DNA from: Streptomyces ochraceiscleroticus | Lineage (GTDB): Bacteria; Actinomycetota; Actinomycetes; Streptomycetales; Streptomycetaceae | Direction of reading: 5' to 3' | Length of the DNA stretch: 64,000 nt | Assembly: GCF_000720485.1 (NCBI RefSeq) | Contig: NZ_JOAX01000005.1 | Span: forward strand, 372,001-436,000 | Shown here: piece by piece, positions 42,824 to 50,786 of the stretch | Position numbering within the stretch: position 1 is the stretch's first letter | Layout of the letters: every line of letters begins with the position of its first letter | Translations under genes and position numbers: made by a program | Notes under the pieces: model-generated | Told to the model about the DNA's origin: nothing | Database searches by the model: none | The model's input: only the letters and a program-made list of their open reading frames with translations

Positions 42824-43668
42824 GGTGACATCGCCTCCTCGCAGGCGCGCCGGACAAGGGTGCGGATGAGGTGGCGGCGGTACTCCGGGCTGCCGTTGGC
42901 GTCGCCCGGCGGATCGCTCGCGTCGGCCGCGGCGGCCGCGCACTCGGCGAAGGTGCCCCCGCCCGCCAGCACGGCCTCCGCCTCGGGAACCCGTACCGTC
43001 GCCGGTGCCACGCCGCCCAGCGCCACCCGCCCGCCGCGTACCGAGCCGTCCTCGGCATCGAGGTCGATGGCGGCCGCCACGATCGCGAAGTCCCCGTGGC
43101 GCTCGGCGAATTCGGTGAGCGCGGCGTGCGGGGCGGGCCGCGGGAAGACGGCCTCGACGAGGAGTTCGCCGGGGTCCAGCGCGGTCGTGTAGTAGCCGAA
43201 GAAGAAGTCCTCGGCGCGGATCCGGCGGCGGCCGTGCGGCCCCTCGGCCACCAGCTCGGCACCGAGCGCGACGGCCAGCAGGCACCACTCGGCGGTGGCG
43301 TCGGCGTGCGCGAGGCTGCCGCCGACCGTGCCGCGGGTCCGGATCGGCAGATGGCCGATCCAGCGCATGGCCCGGCGCAGCACGCCGAACCCCGGCTCCA
43401 GGACGCCCGGCGGGGCGGTCTCCACCGTGTGGTGCGTGGTCAGCGCCCCGATGTGCAGACCGCCGTCGGCGTCCCTGTGCAGGTGGTCGAGGGCGCGCAG
43501 GCCGCCGATGTCGACCAGGTGGGCCGGGCGGGCCAGCCGGTAGTTCATCATCGCGACCAGGCTCTGGCCACCGGCGATGACCTTGGCGTCGGCTCCCAGC
43601 TCGGCCAGCAGCCGGGTGGCGTCCTCGGTACTGCGTGCCCGGTGGTAGCGGAAGGGGGCGGGTTTCAT
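42820..43668 (-). CDS. Nicotinate hydroxylase medium subunit, FAD-binding (CoxM type)
   Basis: A 282-residue FAD subunit: VIAGGQSLVAMMNYRLARPAHLVDI and IRTRGTVGGSLAHADATAEW are the two FAD-binding loops of the CoxM/xanthine dehydrogenase medium-subunit family, and the C-terminal CO-dehydrogenase-flavoprotein domain covers about residues 180-280. Gene order is M, L, S, G, as in form II CoxMLS-like operons and unlike the two-component NicAB of Pseudomonas, where cytochrome domains take the electrons. The ATG is at 43668. This is the first of the hydroxylase genes, 27 bases after the MFS gene. Confidence 0.92.
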   Translation of the reverse strand: MKPAPFRYHRARSTEDATRLLAELGADAKVIAGGQSLVAMMNYRLARPAHLVDIGGLRALDHLHRDADGGLHIGALTTHHTVETAPPGVLEPGFGVLRRAMRWIGHLPIRTRGTVGGSLAHADATAEWCLLAVALGAELVAEGPHGRRRIRAEDFFFGYYTTALDPGELLVEAVFPRPAPHAALTEFAERHGDFAIVAAAIDLDAEDGSVRGGRVALGGVAPATVRVPEAEAVLAGGGTFAECAAAAADASDPPGDANGSPEYRRHLIRTLVRRACEEAMSP

Positions 43669-43695
43669 GGTCCTCCTCTCAGCGAGACGGACGGG

Positions 43696-45072
43696 CTAGT
43701 TCGTCGGCTCCGGTACGGGTTGTTCCTCGAACGGGGCGTCCAGCGCCTGCCCCTTCGTCTCGGGCGCCGCGACCGCCATCCAGCCGACCGCGAGCAGTAC
43801 CGCCAGGGCGAGTACGGCAAAGGTCAGCGGCAGTCCGAGCACCGGCCACAGCACCGAACCGAACAGCATCGGCGCGAATCCCGTGAGCACCCGGCTGACG
43901 GACGAGGCCCAGCCGAAGCCGCTCGCCCGCAGCCGCGTCGGGTACAGCTCGGCGACGTACGCGTACATCGCGGGGATGGTGAGCTGCATCAGGAAGCCGA
44001 AGGCGCCGATGGCCACGACGGAGCCGGTCGGCATCTTCAGCACCAGCGCGAAGACCACCAGCGCCAGGGACGCGACCGGCGCCGAGACGCCGATCAGCCA
44101 CTTGCGGCCGACCAGGTCCACCAGCGCGGTGGAGACCAGCACGCCCACGATGCCGACGCCGCTCATCAGCGTGGTGTTCATGAACGCCGCGGTGTCGCCG
44201 AGCCCTTCCTCCTTGAGGATCGACGGCAGCCAGCTCAGCGCCGCGTAGTACACGAGCATGACGGTCGCGAAGAGCAGCCAGGCGGCGGAGGTGATCCGCG
44301 GGCTGAACCGCCAGAGTCCGACGAGCTGTTCGACCGCGGCCCGCGGGCCCCGCGTCCGCTCCTCGGCCACCGGCGCGGGGATGACGTACGGCTCGGCGGG
44401 CGCGCCGGTGCGGGCCACCAGGTCGTCGATGACGGCCCGCGCCTCCGCCTCGCGGCCCTTCCGCGAGAGGTAGACCGGCGACTCGGGTACGCCGCGGCGC
44501 ACCCAGAAGAGCAGCAGCGCCGGCAGGCTCATCGTGGCGAGCATCCACCGCCAGTTGCCGTCCAGCGGCAGCATCGCGGTCGACACCAGGCCGCACAGCG
44601 TCACGCCCACCGGCCACCACGCGTCCAGCGCGGTCAGCACCCGCCCGCGGTACTTCCGCGGTGAGAACTCACCCACCAGCGCGTAGTCCACGGGGATGCA
44701 GCCGCCGAGCCCGACGCCGGCCAGGAAGCGCAGCGCCAGGAAGACCGGGTAGGCCGGGGCGAGCGCGCCGAGCACCGAGAACACCGCGAAGATCAGCAGG
44801 GTGACGCTGAACGCCTTCTTGCGGCCGATGCGGTCGGCGACCGCGCCCCAGGCCACCGCGCCGACGGCCATGCCGACGAGGTTGGCGGTGGCCACCAGGC
44901 CGCGGGCGCCGAGCGAGAGGTCGAAGTGCGCGCCGACCAGCGGCATCAGGAAGCCGTTGAGCGCGATGTCGTACGCGTCGAAGAGGTAGCCGAGGCCGCC
45001 GATGAGGAAGATCCGGCCCTGTACCCCCCATCTCCAGGGGAGGTCCTGGACGATCTGATCGCCTGTCTTCAT
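43696..45072 (-). CDS. nicT: MFS transporter, probable nicotinate uptake permease
   Basis: A 458-residue carrier with 12 predicted helices and the sugar-porter/aromatic acid/H+ symporter type motifs: ADRIGRKKAFSVTL between helices 2 and 3, LAGVGLGGCIPVDYALVGEFSPRKYRGRVL after helix 4, and ELYPTRLRASGFGWASSVSRV in the second half. It is close in plan to NiaP/AAHS-type permeases that import nicotinate and other aromatic acids. Position inside the nic operon suggests nicotinate (or 6-hydroxynicotinate) uptake. The symbol is assigned by context only. Confidence 0.85.
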   Translation of the reverse strand: MKTGDQIVQDLPWRWGVQGRIFLIGGLGYLFDAYDIALNGFLMPLVGAHFDLSLGARGLVATANLVGMAVGAVAWGAVADRIGRKKAFSVTLLIFAVFSVLGALAPAYPVFLALRFLAGVGLGGCIPVDYALVGEFSPRKYRGRVLTALDAWWPVGVTLCGLVSTAMLPLDGNWRWMLATMSLPALLLFWVRRGVPESPVYLSRKGREAEARAVIDDLVARTGAPAEPYVIPAPVAEERTRGPRAAVEQLVGLWRFSPRITSAAWLLFATVMLVYYAALSWLPSILKEEGLGDTAAFMNTTLMSGVGIVGVLVSTALVDLVGRKWLIGVSAPVASLALVVFALVLKMPTGSVVAIGAFGFLMQLTIPAMYAYVAELYPTRLRASGFGWASSVSRVLTGFAPMLFGSVLWPVLGLPLTFAVLALAVLLAVGWMAVAAPETKGQALDAPFEEQPVPEPTN

Positions 45073-45100
45073 GGTCGCTCCAAGGGACAGCCGGGTCGGG

Positions 45101-46369
45101 TCAGCGGGCGAACTGGTAGGAGAAGGCGACGGCGTCGGGGTCGTGGAGCGGGGTGCCGCCCCACAGCCACTCGTAGGACAGGTCGGACTCGCCCTCGAAG
45201 CGCCGGAGCTTCTCGTCCCGGGCGCGCTGCTCCGGCCCGTCGGGGAAGTGGTAGAAGGTCTTGTTCTGCAGCGAGGCGTCCTGCACCATCCCGGCGTGCT
45301 TGGCCCGCCGGCCGACGTAGCGGCGCAGCGCCGCCTCGATGTCGCCGGTGTTCACCCCGCCCAGCTCCTCCGCCAGCACCGCCGCGTCCTCCATCGCCTG
45401 CGAGGCGCCCTGCGCCTGGTACGGAAGCATGGCGTGGCAGGCGTCGCCCAGCAGCGCGACACGGCCGTCCATCCAGACCGGGTCCCGCCGCCGGTGGTAC
45501 AGCGCGAAGCAGCTCACGTCCTCCTTGGCCTTGGAGAGCATCGCGGGCACCCGGTCGTCCCAGCCGGGGAACGCGTCCACGAGATCCTGCGTGGTCGCGG
45601 CGACGGTCCACTTCTCCGCGACCTCGTCCGTGCAGGGCACGCACGCGACGATGTTGAGGAACTCCCCGCGCCGGATCATGTAATGGACCAGATGCCGGTC
45701 CGGGCCGTACCAGATGGTGCTCTGGTACCGGTCGACCAGCCAGCGGGTGGCGGGGTCGGCCGCGATCAGGTCGCCGGGGATCAGCGCCCGGAACGCCATC
45801 TCGCCGGAGAACTCCAGCGTGTCCGCCGCGCCCATCAGATCGCGCACCCGGCTGCGGATGCCATCGGCGCCGATCAGCACGTCCCCGGCGTACCGGCGGC
45901 CGTCGTCGGTGACGGCCACCGGGCGCGCGGGGTCGGACCGGTCCAGCTCCGCGACCCGGCTGGAGGTGTGGACCTCCACGGCCGGACCGGGGCCCGCCGG
46001 GTCGAGGCAGGCTTCCATAAGCACGCGGTGCAGGTCGGCCCGGTGGTAGTGCCAGTACGGGGCGTTGTACCGGTCCTTGCAGTGCTGCCCGAGCGAGGTG
46101 AGGCCGATGACGCTGCCGTCCTGCCAGCGCCGCCTGACCTGGTCCAGCGGCTCGGTGTGGATGGCCTCCAACTGCCGGCGCAGGCCGAGCCCGAGGAGGA
46201 TCCGGCTGGCGTTGGGCGCGGTCTGGATGCCCGCGCCGACCTCGCCGAGCTGCGGCGCCTGCTCAAGGACGGTGACCCGCAGGCCCTGATGGCGCAGGGC
46301 CAGGGCGGCGGTCATGCCGCCCAGACCGCCGCCGACGACGGTGACTTCGTAGGACTGACTGGGCACCAC
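45101..46369 (-). CDS. nicC: FAD monooxygenase, 6-hydroxynicotinate 3-monooxygenase
   Basis: A 422-residue class A flavoprotein monooxygenase: VTVVGGGLGGMTAALALRHQGL (ADP-binding), VLIGADGIRSRVRDLMGAAD (DG motif) and GRVALLGDACHAMLPYQAQGASQAMEDAAVL (GD motif). In the nic context it should decarboxylate and hydroxylate 6-hydroxynicotinate to 2,5-dihydroxypyridine using NADH and O2. Tandem GTG codons at 46369 and 46366 follow GGAGGAG. The protein is about 40 residues longer than Pseudomonas NicC. Salicylate-hydroxylase-like function is the alternative if context is ignored. Confidence 0.88.
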   Translation of the reverse strand: MVPSQSYEVTVVGGGLGGMTAALALRHQGLRVTVLEQAPQLGEVGAGIQTAPNASRILLGLGLRRQLEAIHTEPLDQVRRRWQDGSVIGLTSLGQHCKDRYNAPYWHYHRADLHRVLMEACLDPAGPGPAVEVHTSSRVAELDRSDPARPVAVTDDGRRYAGDVLIGADGIRSRVRDLMGAADTLEFSGEMAFRALIPGDLIAADPATRWLVDRYQSTIWYGPDRHLVHYMIRRGEFLNIVACVPCTDEVAEKWTVAATTQDLVDAFPGWDDRVPAMLSKAKEDVSCFALYHRRRDPVWMDGRVALLGDACHAMLPYQAQGASQAMEDAAVLAEELGGVNTGDIEAALRRYVGRRAKHAGMVQDASLQNKTFYHFPDGPEQRARDEKLRRFEGESDLSYEWLWGGTPLHDPDAVAFSYQFAR

Positions 46370-46420
46370 TTCTCCTCCAAGGCGATCAAGGCGAGTCGGG
46401 GGTACGCGGACTCGGGCCCG

Positions 46421-47455
46421 TCAGCCGTCGTCGGTGAGCCTGCCGTCGACCACGACATCGGTACCGTCGACGGACACGGTGCAGCCGCGCATGGCGATGT
46501 CGAGGTGGGCATAGGACTCGCGGCCCAGCACCGGGTGCGGTCCGGTGGACCACAGGAAATTGCCGGCGAAGGCGCGGGCGTCCATGCCCATCAGCTCGTC
46601 CTTGCCGTACATCGCGGTGGCGAACCAGTCCGCCGTACGCATCAGACCCCACCCCATGTGGGAGAGGCTGCGCCCCCACTTGTCGTCCGCGTCCTCGAAG
46701 AAGGTGTCCAGCAGCTTCGCCTCGGCGCCCCCGCTCACCTTCTCGATGTGTCCCGCGGCGATCTCCAGCGTGACCGGCTCCCGTACGTACTCCTTGAACG
46801 GCAGCAGGATGTCTCCCTCGCCGAGCACGATCCGCCCGTCGGAGATCTCCGGCCAGCACAGCACCATCGTGCTGGGCCAGTGGTCCCAGCGCCCCGGATC
46901 GTCAGCGAAGCCGCACTGGAACTCCGGCTTCGAGCCGCTGAGCTGCACGGTCAGGTCGGTGCCCGCGGCGGAGCCGACCCGCATGACGGACGACCGCTTC
47001 AGCAGCTCGACGCCTTCCAGTACGGCGTCCTTGTCCGCCTCCTCGGGGAGGTTCCGTACGAGGACGTCGGGGGCGTCGCAGACGAAGATGATGCGCGTGC
47101 CGGCCTTGAGGATCTCCTGCTGCACGGGCGCGTGGATGAACCCCTCGCGGGTCAGGTCGACGACCAGATCGGCGGATTTCAGCAGGTCCTGGGCGGTGGT
47201 GTCGTTCAGTACGGAGGTGAGGCCCGGGCCCGCGCCGGTGTGCGTGCTGGGCATGGGGGCCGGGGTGCCGCCGGGCACGGTGGCGGCGATGACGTGGGCG
47301 CCGCACGCCTTGGCGGCGCCGAAGGCGGCCGCCACGTAGTCGCCGCGGCTGCCCGGCTCGGCGAGGACGACGACGTGCTCGTCGCTGCGGAGCTTGCACA
47401 GGCGCAGTTCGCGGGTGAAGGCGTCGAGCAGGTCGACGGAGGAAAGATCGAACAC
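46421..47455 (-). CDS. nicX: 2,5-dihydroxypyridine 5,6-dioxygenase
   Basis: A 344-residue protein matching NicX along its length: GTRIIFVCDAPDVLVRNLPEEADK, ADDPGRWDHWPSTMVLCWPE, GDILLPFKEYVREPVTLEI and MDARAFAGNFLWSTGPHPVLG. Probable iron ligands are the His in SLSHMGWGL and the His and Asp in YAHLDIAMRG. The enzyme opens the ring of 2,5-dihydroxypyridine with O2 to give N-formylmaleamate. It is an unusual non-haem iron dioxygenase related to the aminopeptidase T fold. The GTG at 47455 follows TTGGAGG. It is the first gene of the nic operon. Confidence 0.93.
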   Translation of the reverse strand: MFDLSSVDLLDAFTRELRLCKLRSDEHVVVLAEPGSRGDYVAAAFGAAKACGAHVIAATVPGGTPAPMPSTHTGAGPGLTSVLNDTTAQDLLKSADLVVDLTREGFIHAPVQQEILKAGTRIIFVCDAPDVLVRNLPEEADKDAVLEGVELLKRSSVMRVGSAAGTDLTVQLSGSKPEFQCGFADDPGRWDHWPSTMVLCWPEISDGRIVLGEGDILLPFKEYVREPVTLEIAAGHIEKVSGGAEAKLLDTFFEDADDKWGRSLSHMGWGLMRTADWFATAMYGKDELMGMDARAFAGNFLWSTGPHPVLGRESYAHLDIAMRGCTVSVDGTDVVVDGRLTDDG

Positions 47456-47538
47456 GGGTCCTCCAAGGACGTACGGGGGAACGTACGGGACGTGGGCTCG
47501 CTCGGGAGCCCGTGGAGTGCGTCGTGCGGGGCGGGCAG

Positions 47539-47565
47539 ATGCCTGCGCAAGGCGTGCGCAGGCAT
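47539..47565 (-). promoter_or_regulatory. 27-base perfect palindrome in the nicX upstream region
   Basis: Eleven-base perfect arms (ATGCCTGCGCA, 47539-47549; TGCGCAGGCAT, 47555-47565) with a 5-base centre lie 84-110 bases before the nicX start. It could be an operator for the MarR or ArsR-type regulators of the locus, or a hairpin in the nicX leader RNA. Confidence 0.6.
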
Positions 47566-47584
47566 GCGTGATGAGCCCGCCGAA

Positions 47585-47606
47585 CATGCTCTGATCATGC
47601 TCTGAT
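47585..47606 (-). repeat. 11-base perfect tandem repeat upstream of nicX
   Basis: CATGCTCTGAT occurs twice without a gap (47585-47595 and 47596-47606), 20 bases from the palindrome at 47539-47565. The 11-base period is close to one helical turn, so both copies face the same side of DNA, as activator or repressor half-sites often do. Confidence 0.75.
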
Positions 47607-47818
47607 CTGCGGTGACGCGCCGGTCGGCGCGTCCCGATGGAGATAATCCGAACACGTACGATCTCGCCTTGGCAAGGGGTGCGGCGCGAGTTCACCCGGT
47701 TCTTCCGTGCCGGAACGACGACGGAAACACGCCGCATCCGGAGGAGGGTGCGGCGTCCGGGTGGCTTCCCTTGACGGCATGGGTGGCGTATGCCCTGGCG
47801 GGGCGGGCGGCCGCGAAG

Positions 47819-47835
47819 TACGATAGGTCTCGTAC
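47819..47835 (+). promoter_or_regulatory. Palindromic operator before the ArsR-type gene
   Basis: TACGAT-AGGTC-TCGTAC, inside the longer GTACGA-N6-TCGTAC repeat (47818-47835), lies 44 bases before the ATG of the ArsR-type gene. Its outer hexamers are identical to those of the site at 6893-6909. Autorepression is likely; TACGAT may also be the -10. Confidence 0.6.
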
Positions 47836-47879
47836 ATTCGTTCCGCCCGGCCCTCGTGCGCCGACCGACAGGAGCCGTC

Positions 47880-48284
47880 ATGCCCGCCACCTCGACGCCG
47901 TCCGGGGGCGCCCCGCGCGTGCTGGGGCACCCGAGCCGCGACGCCATCCGGCTGGAGGACGTGCTGCACGCGCTCGCCGACCCCGTCCGCCTCGGGATCG
48001 TGCTGGTGCTGGACGAGGCCGAAGGGGAATGCTCCTGCTCGGTCTTCGACGCGCCCGTCAGCAAGTCGACGCTCACCCACCACTTCCGGGTGCTGCGCGA
48101 GCACGGCGTGATCACACAGGCGTACCGCGGCACGGCCAAGATGAACGCGCTGCGCAGGGATGACCTGGAGGACCTCTTCCCGGGCCTGCTGGACACCGTC
48201 CTCACCGCGGCCCGGCGGCAGGCGGCGGCCGGTCTCGGCGCCGGCGCCGGCGCGGCCGCGACAGGTGCGACCAGCCGGTCCTGA
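47880..48284 (+). CDS. ArsR-type winged-helix regulator divergent from nicX
   Basis: A 134-residue regulator: PSRDAIRLEDVLHALADPVRLGIVLVL leads into a winged helix with CSCSVFDAPVSKSTLTHHFRVLREHGVI and the wing TQAYRGTAKMNALRRDDLEDLFPGLLDTVL, then a Gly/Ala-rich tail. The pair CSC ahead of the recognition helix could be redox- or metal-sensing, but no standard ArsR metal box is evident. As I recall, regulators of this subgroup often sit beside YqjM-like OYE genes in Streptomyces. This fits the identical palindromes before this gene and before the OYE gene at 6965. It is divergent from nicX, so it may also act there. The ATG at 47880 has AGGAG upstream. Confidence 0.83.
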   Translation: MPATSTPSGGAPRVLGHPSRDAIRLEDVLHALADPVRLGIVLVLDEAEGECSCSVFDAPVSKSTLTHHFRVLREHGVITQAYRGTAKMNALRRDDLEDLFPGLLDTVLTAARRQAAAGLGAGAGAAATGATSRS

Positions 48285-48296
48285 CCAGTCGTTCCT

Positions 48297-48324
48297 GGGG
48301 GCCCGGAACTCCTCCCGGGCCCCC
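48297..48324 (+). terminator. Hairpin after the ArsR-type gene
   Basis: Ten-base perfect arms (48297-48306 GGGGGCCCGG, 48315-48324 CCGGGCCCCC) close an 8-base loop, 12 bases past the stop. There is no T-run; it is a GC-rich stem of the kind common at Streptomyces gene ends. Confidence 0.55.
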
Positions 48325-48463
48325 GCCGACCGGCGGGGGCGGGCAGCCCGCGATCTCGTCTTCAGGTCCCGTCCGGGCGCCCCTTACCTGCCGTAACCTC
48401 GATCGCGGGAAGCGCCGCGTGGGCCTTGGGGCCGGCGGCCGGCAGCGGGGACGAGGTGCTCGG

Positions 48464-49135
48464 GTGATTCGGGTCGTGGTCGTGGACGACGAGGAGCTGG
48501 TGCGTTCCGGGCTGCGGCTGATCCTCGGCTCGGCGCCCGACATCGAGGTGGTCGCGGACTGCGGCGGCGCCGCGGCGCGGGCCACGCTGCTGGCCCACCG
48601 CCCGGACGTGCTGCTGCTGGACATCCGGATGCCGGACGTGGACGGGCTGACCATCCTGCGCGGGCTGCGCGACCTGCCGCAGCCCCCGAAGACCGCCATG
48701 CTGACCACCTTCGACGGCGAGGAGTACCTCGGCGCGGCACTCCACGAGGGGGCGGCGGGGTTCCTCCTGAAGGACACGGCCCCCGAGCAACTGGTGCACG
48801 CCGTACGGGTACTGGTCGACGGCGGACGGGTGCTCGCGCCCGGCGTCACCCCGGCAGTCATCGGCGGCTACCTCGGCGGCAAGCCGGACGCGGCCGCGGC
48901 GCGCAGCGTCAGCGGCCTCACCGACCGCGAACGCCAGGTGCTCGCGTTGGTCGGCGAGGGCCACTCGAACGGCGAGATAGCGCTGCGCCTGCACCTGGCG
49001 CACGGCACGGTCAAGGACCACGTCAGCGCGCTGCTCGCGAAGCTGGGCGGACTCAACCGCGTACAGGCAGCGGTGATCGCCGACCGGGCCGGACTGGTCA
49101 CGCCGGCCCACTTGCACGGCGCCGAGCGGCGGTGA
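48464..49135 (+). CDS. NarL/LuxR-type response regulator (orphan)
   Basis: A 223-residue regulator. The receiver domain has the acidic pair VVVDDEEL, the phospho-acceptor Asp in VLLLDIRMPD, the Thr of LTTFDGEEYL and the Lys of LLKDTAPE. A LuxR-type HTH follows at about residues 150-210 (LTDRERQVLALVGEGHSNGEIALRLHLAHGTVKDHVSALLAKLG). All phosphorylation residues are intact, so it should be controlled by a kinase, but none is adjacent. The only NarL-type kinase in the window is at 9738-11066. The GTG at 48464 has GAGGTG upstream. Confidence 0.9.
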   Translation: MIRVVVVDDEELVRSGLRLILGSAPDIEVVADCGGAAARATLLAHRPDVLLLDIRMPDVDGLTILRGLRDLPQPPKTAMLTTFDGEEYLGAALHEGAAGFLLKDTAPEQLVHAVRVLVDGGRVLAPGVTPAVIGGYLGGKPDAAAARSVSGLTDRERQVLALVGEGHSNGEIALRLHLAHGTVKDHVSALLAKLGGLNRVQAAVIADRAGLVTPAHLHGAERR

Positions 49136-49172
49136 GCGCCCTTGCGCCGGTGCTCCTCGTGGGCCCGGCGCC

Positions 49173-49191
49173 GGCCGGTCACCGACCGGCC
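49173..49191. terminator. Possible bidirectional hairpin between convergent genes
   Basis: GGCCGGTC (49173-49180) and GACCGGCC (49184-49191) form an 8-base stem with a 3-base loop between the response-regulator stop and the stop of the FprA-like gene. It is short and has no T-run. Confidence 0.35.
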
Positions 49192-49213
49192 CGGCCTCCG
49201 TCCCATCGCCCGG

Positions 49214-50578
49214 TCACTGCCCCGACTGCGCCGCCTCCAGCAGCCCTTCCCAGTCCGGGATCTTGACCGTCGTACGCCCCAGCTCCTGGCCCAGCGCCGC
49301 CTCCGCCGCCTCGATCCCCAGCCAGCCCGGCCACGGCACCGGCCGCTGCCCGGCCCGCCGCAGCGCCGCCACCGGGTCCTCCGGCAGCTCGCGCCCGGCC
49401 AGCCCCGGCGCGTCCTCGAGCAGCGAGCCGACGGTCTGCTTCGCGCACGGCCGGTTCGTACCGATCACCCCGGTCGGCCCGCGCTTGATCCACCCGGCGA
49501 CGTACTCGCCCGGGCACGTCGTGCCGTCCCGCAGCACCCGCCCCTCCGCGTTCGGCACCGTCCCCGTCTCCGCGTCGAACGGCAGCCCCGGCTGCGCCAC
49601 ACCCCGGTACCCCACCGAGCGCAGCACCAGCCCCGCCTCGATGTCCTCGTACTGCCCGGTGCCGCGCACCCCGCCCTGCCCGTCCGGCGCCGTCCGCTCG
49701 AACCGCACGGCCCGCACACCGTCCCGCGCGTCGCCGATCAGCTCGGCGGGGCGCAGGTAGAACCGCAGGTGGATGCGGCGCCGCGGGCCGTCGGGCGGCG
49801 ACACGGGCCGCTGGGACCACTCCCGCAGCACATCGACATTGCGGCGCACCACGGCCGGCAGCGCGCCGGGGTCCGCGCCGCACGCCGGGTCCATCGCCAG
49901 CTCATCGGGGCGTACCACCACATCGGCGCCGGGCAGCGCGCCCAGCTCCCGCAGCTCCTTCGTGGTGAACTTCGCCTGCGTGGGGCCGCGCCGCCCCACC
50001 ATCCAGACATCGCGCACACCGCTGCCGGCGAGCGCTTCGAGGGCGGGCTGCGGCACGTCCGTCGGCACCAGGTCACCGGCCGCGCGGGCGAGGATCCGCG
50101 CCACGTCGACGGCGACATTGCCCACGCCGATGACCACGGCGGACGACCTGCCGAGCGCGAAGCCGCCGGCCGCCGCCGCGTCCGGATGCGCGCTGTACCA
50201 GGACACGAACTCCGTGGCGGAGCGGCTGCCCGGCAGCTCCTCGCCCGGGATGCCGAGCCGCCGGTCGGTGGCGGCGCCCACGCAGTACACCACCGCGTGG
50301 AAGATGCGGCGCAGCCCGGCGTGGTCGAGCCCGCCCGTGCCGACGTCCACGTGGCCCAGGAAATGGACCCGTGGATGTTCCAGCACGGTGCGCAGCGTGT
50401 GCTGCAGGCTCTTGATCTTCTCGTGGTCGGGCGCCACGCCGTACCGCACGAGTCCGTACGGGCATGGCAGCCGGTCCAGGACGTATACCTCGACGTCCGG
50501 GACGGCCTGTTGCTGGACGAGGGCCTGAGCGGTGTAGACCCCGCTCGGTCCCGATCCGATCACTGCGACACGAAGCAC
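49214..50578 (-). CDS. Ferredoxin/flavodoxin-NADP+ reductase, FprA/adrenodoxin reductase type
   Basis: A 454-residue flavoprotein of the glutathione-reductase-like FNR class (FprA of mycobacteria). The N-terminal FAD fold is VAVIGSGPSGVYTAQAL, followed by CPYGLVRYGVAPDHEKIKSL, the NADP fold VVIGVGNVAVDVARIL, and the C-terminal GWIKRGPTGVIGTNR that binds FAD. It transfers electrons between NADPH and ferredoxin for partners such as P450s. The GTG at 50578 is preferred because the FAD fold then starts at residue 3. It stands alone, convergent with the response regulator. Confidence 0.9.
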   Translation of the reverse strand: MLRVAVIGSGPSGVYTAQALVQQQAVPDVEVYVLDRLPCPYGLVRYGVAPDHEKIKSLQHTLRTVLEHPRVHFLGHVDVGTGGLDHAGLRRIFHAVVYCVGAATDRRLGIPGEELPGSRSATEFVSWYSAHPDAAAAGGFALGRSSAVVIGVGNVAVDVARILARAAGDLVPTDVPQPALEALAGSGVRDVWMVGRRGPTQAKFTTKELRELGALPGADVVVRPDELAMDPACGADPGALPAVVRRNVDVLREWSQRPVSPPDGPRRRIHLRFYLRPAELIGDARDGVRAVRFERTAPDGQGGVRGTGQYEDIEAGLVLRSVGYRGVAQPGLPFDAETGTVPNAEGRVLRDGTTCPGEYVAGWIKRGPTGVIGTNRPCAKQTVGSLLEDAPGLAGRELPEDPVAALRRAGQRPVPWPGWLGIEAAEAALGQELGRTTVKIPDWEGLLEAAQSGQ

Positions 50579-50786
50579 TGGGAGGCCCCTTCCGCGGGAT
50601 GTCTCCAGGATCGCACCACTGTGCGGTAGAGGGGAGTGTGCCGCGCGGATGTGCCCCCTGGGGTGGCGCAAAACGCCACGGGAACGATCCGAAACACGCG
50701 CCCTGCGCCGCCCCGCCCGCCGCACAGGACGACACGTCGTACGGCACGCCCTACGGCATTCCCTGCGACGCACTCTCCGGCACTTC

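Noticed and set aside
40445..43668. CoxMLSG-like genes as a CO dehydrogenase
   Set aside because: The large subunit lacks the AYRCSFR loop of CO dehydrogenase, and all neighbours belong to nicotinate breakdown.
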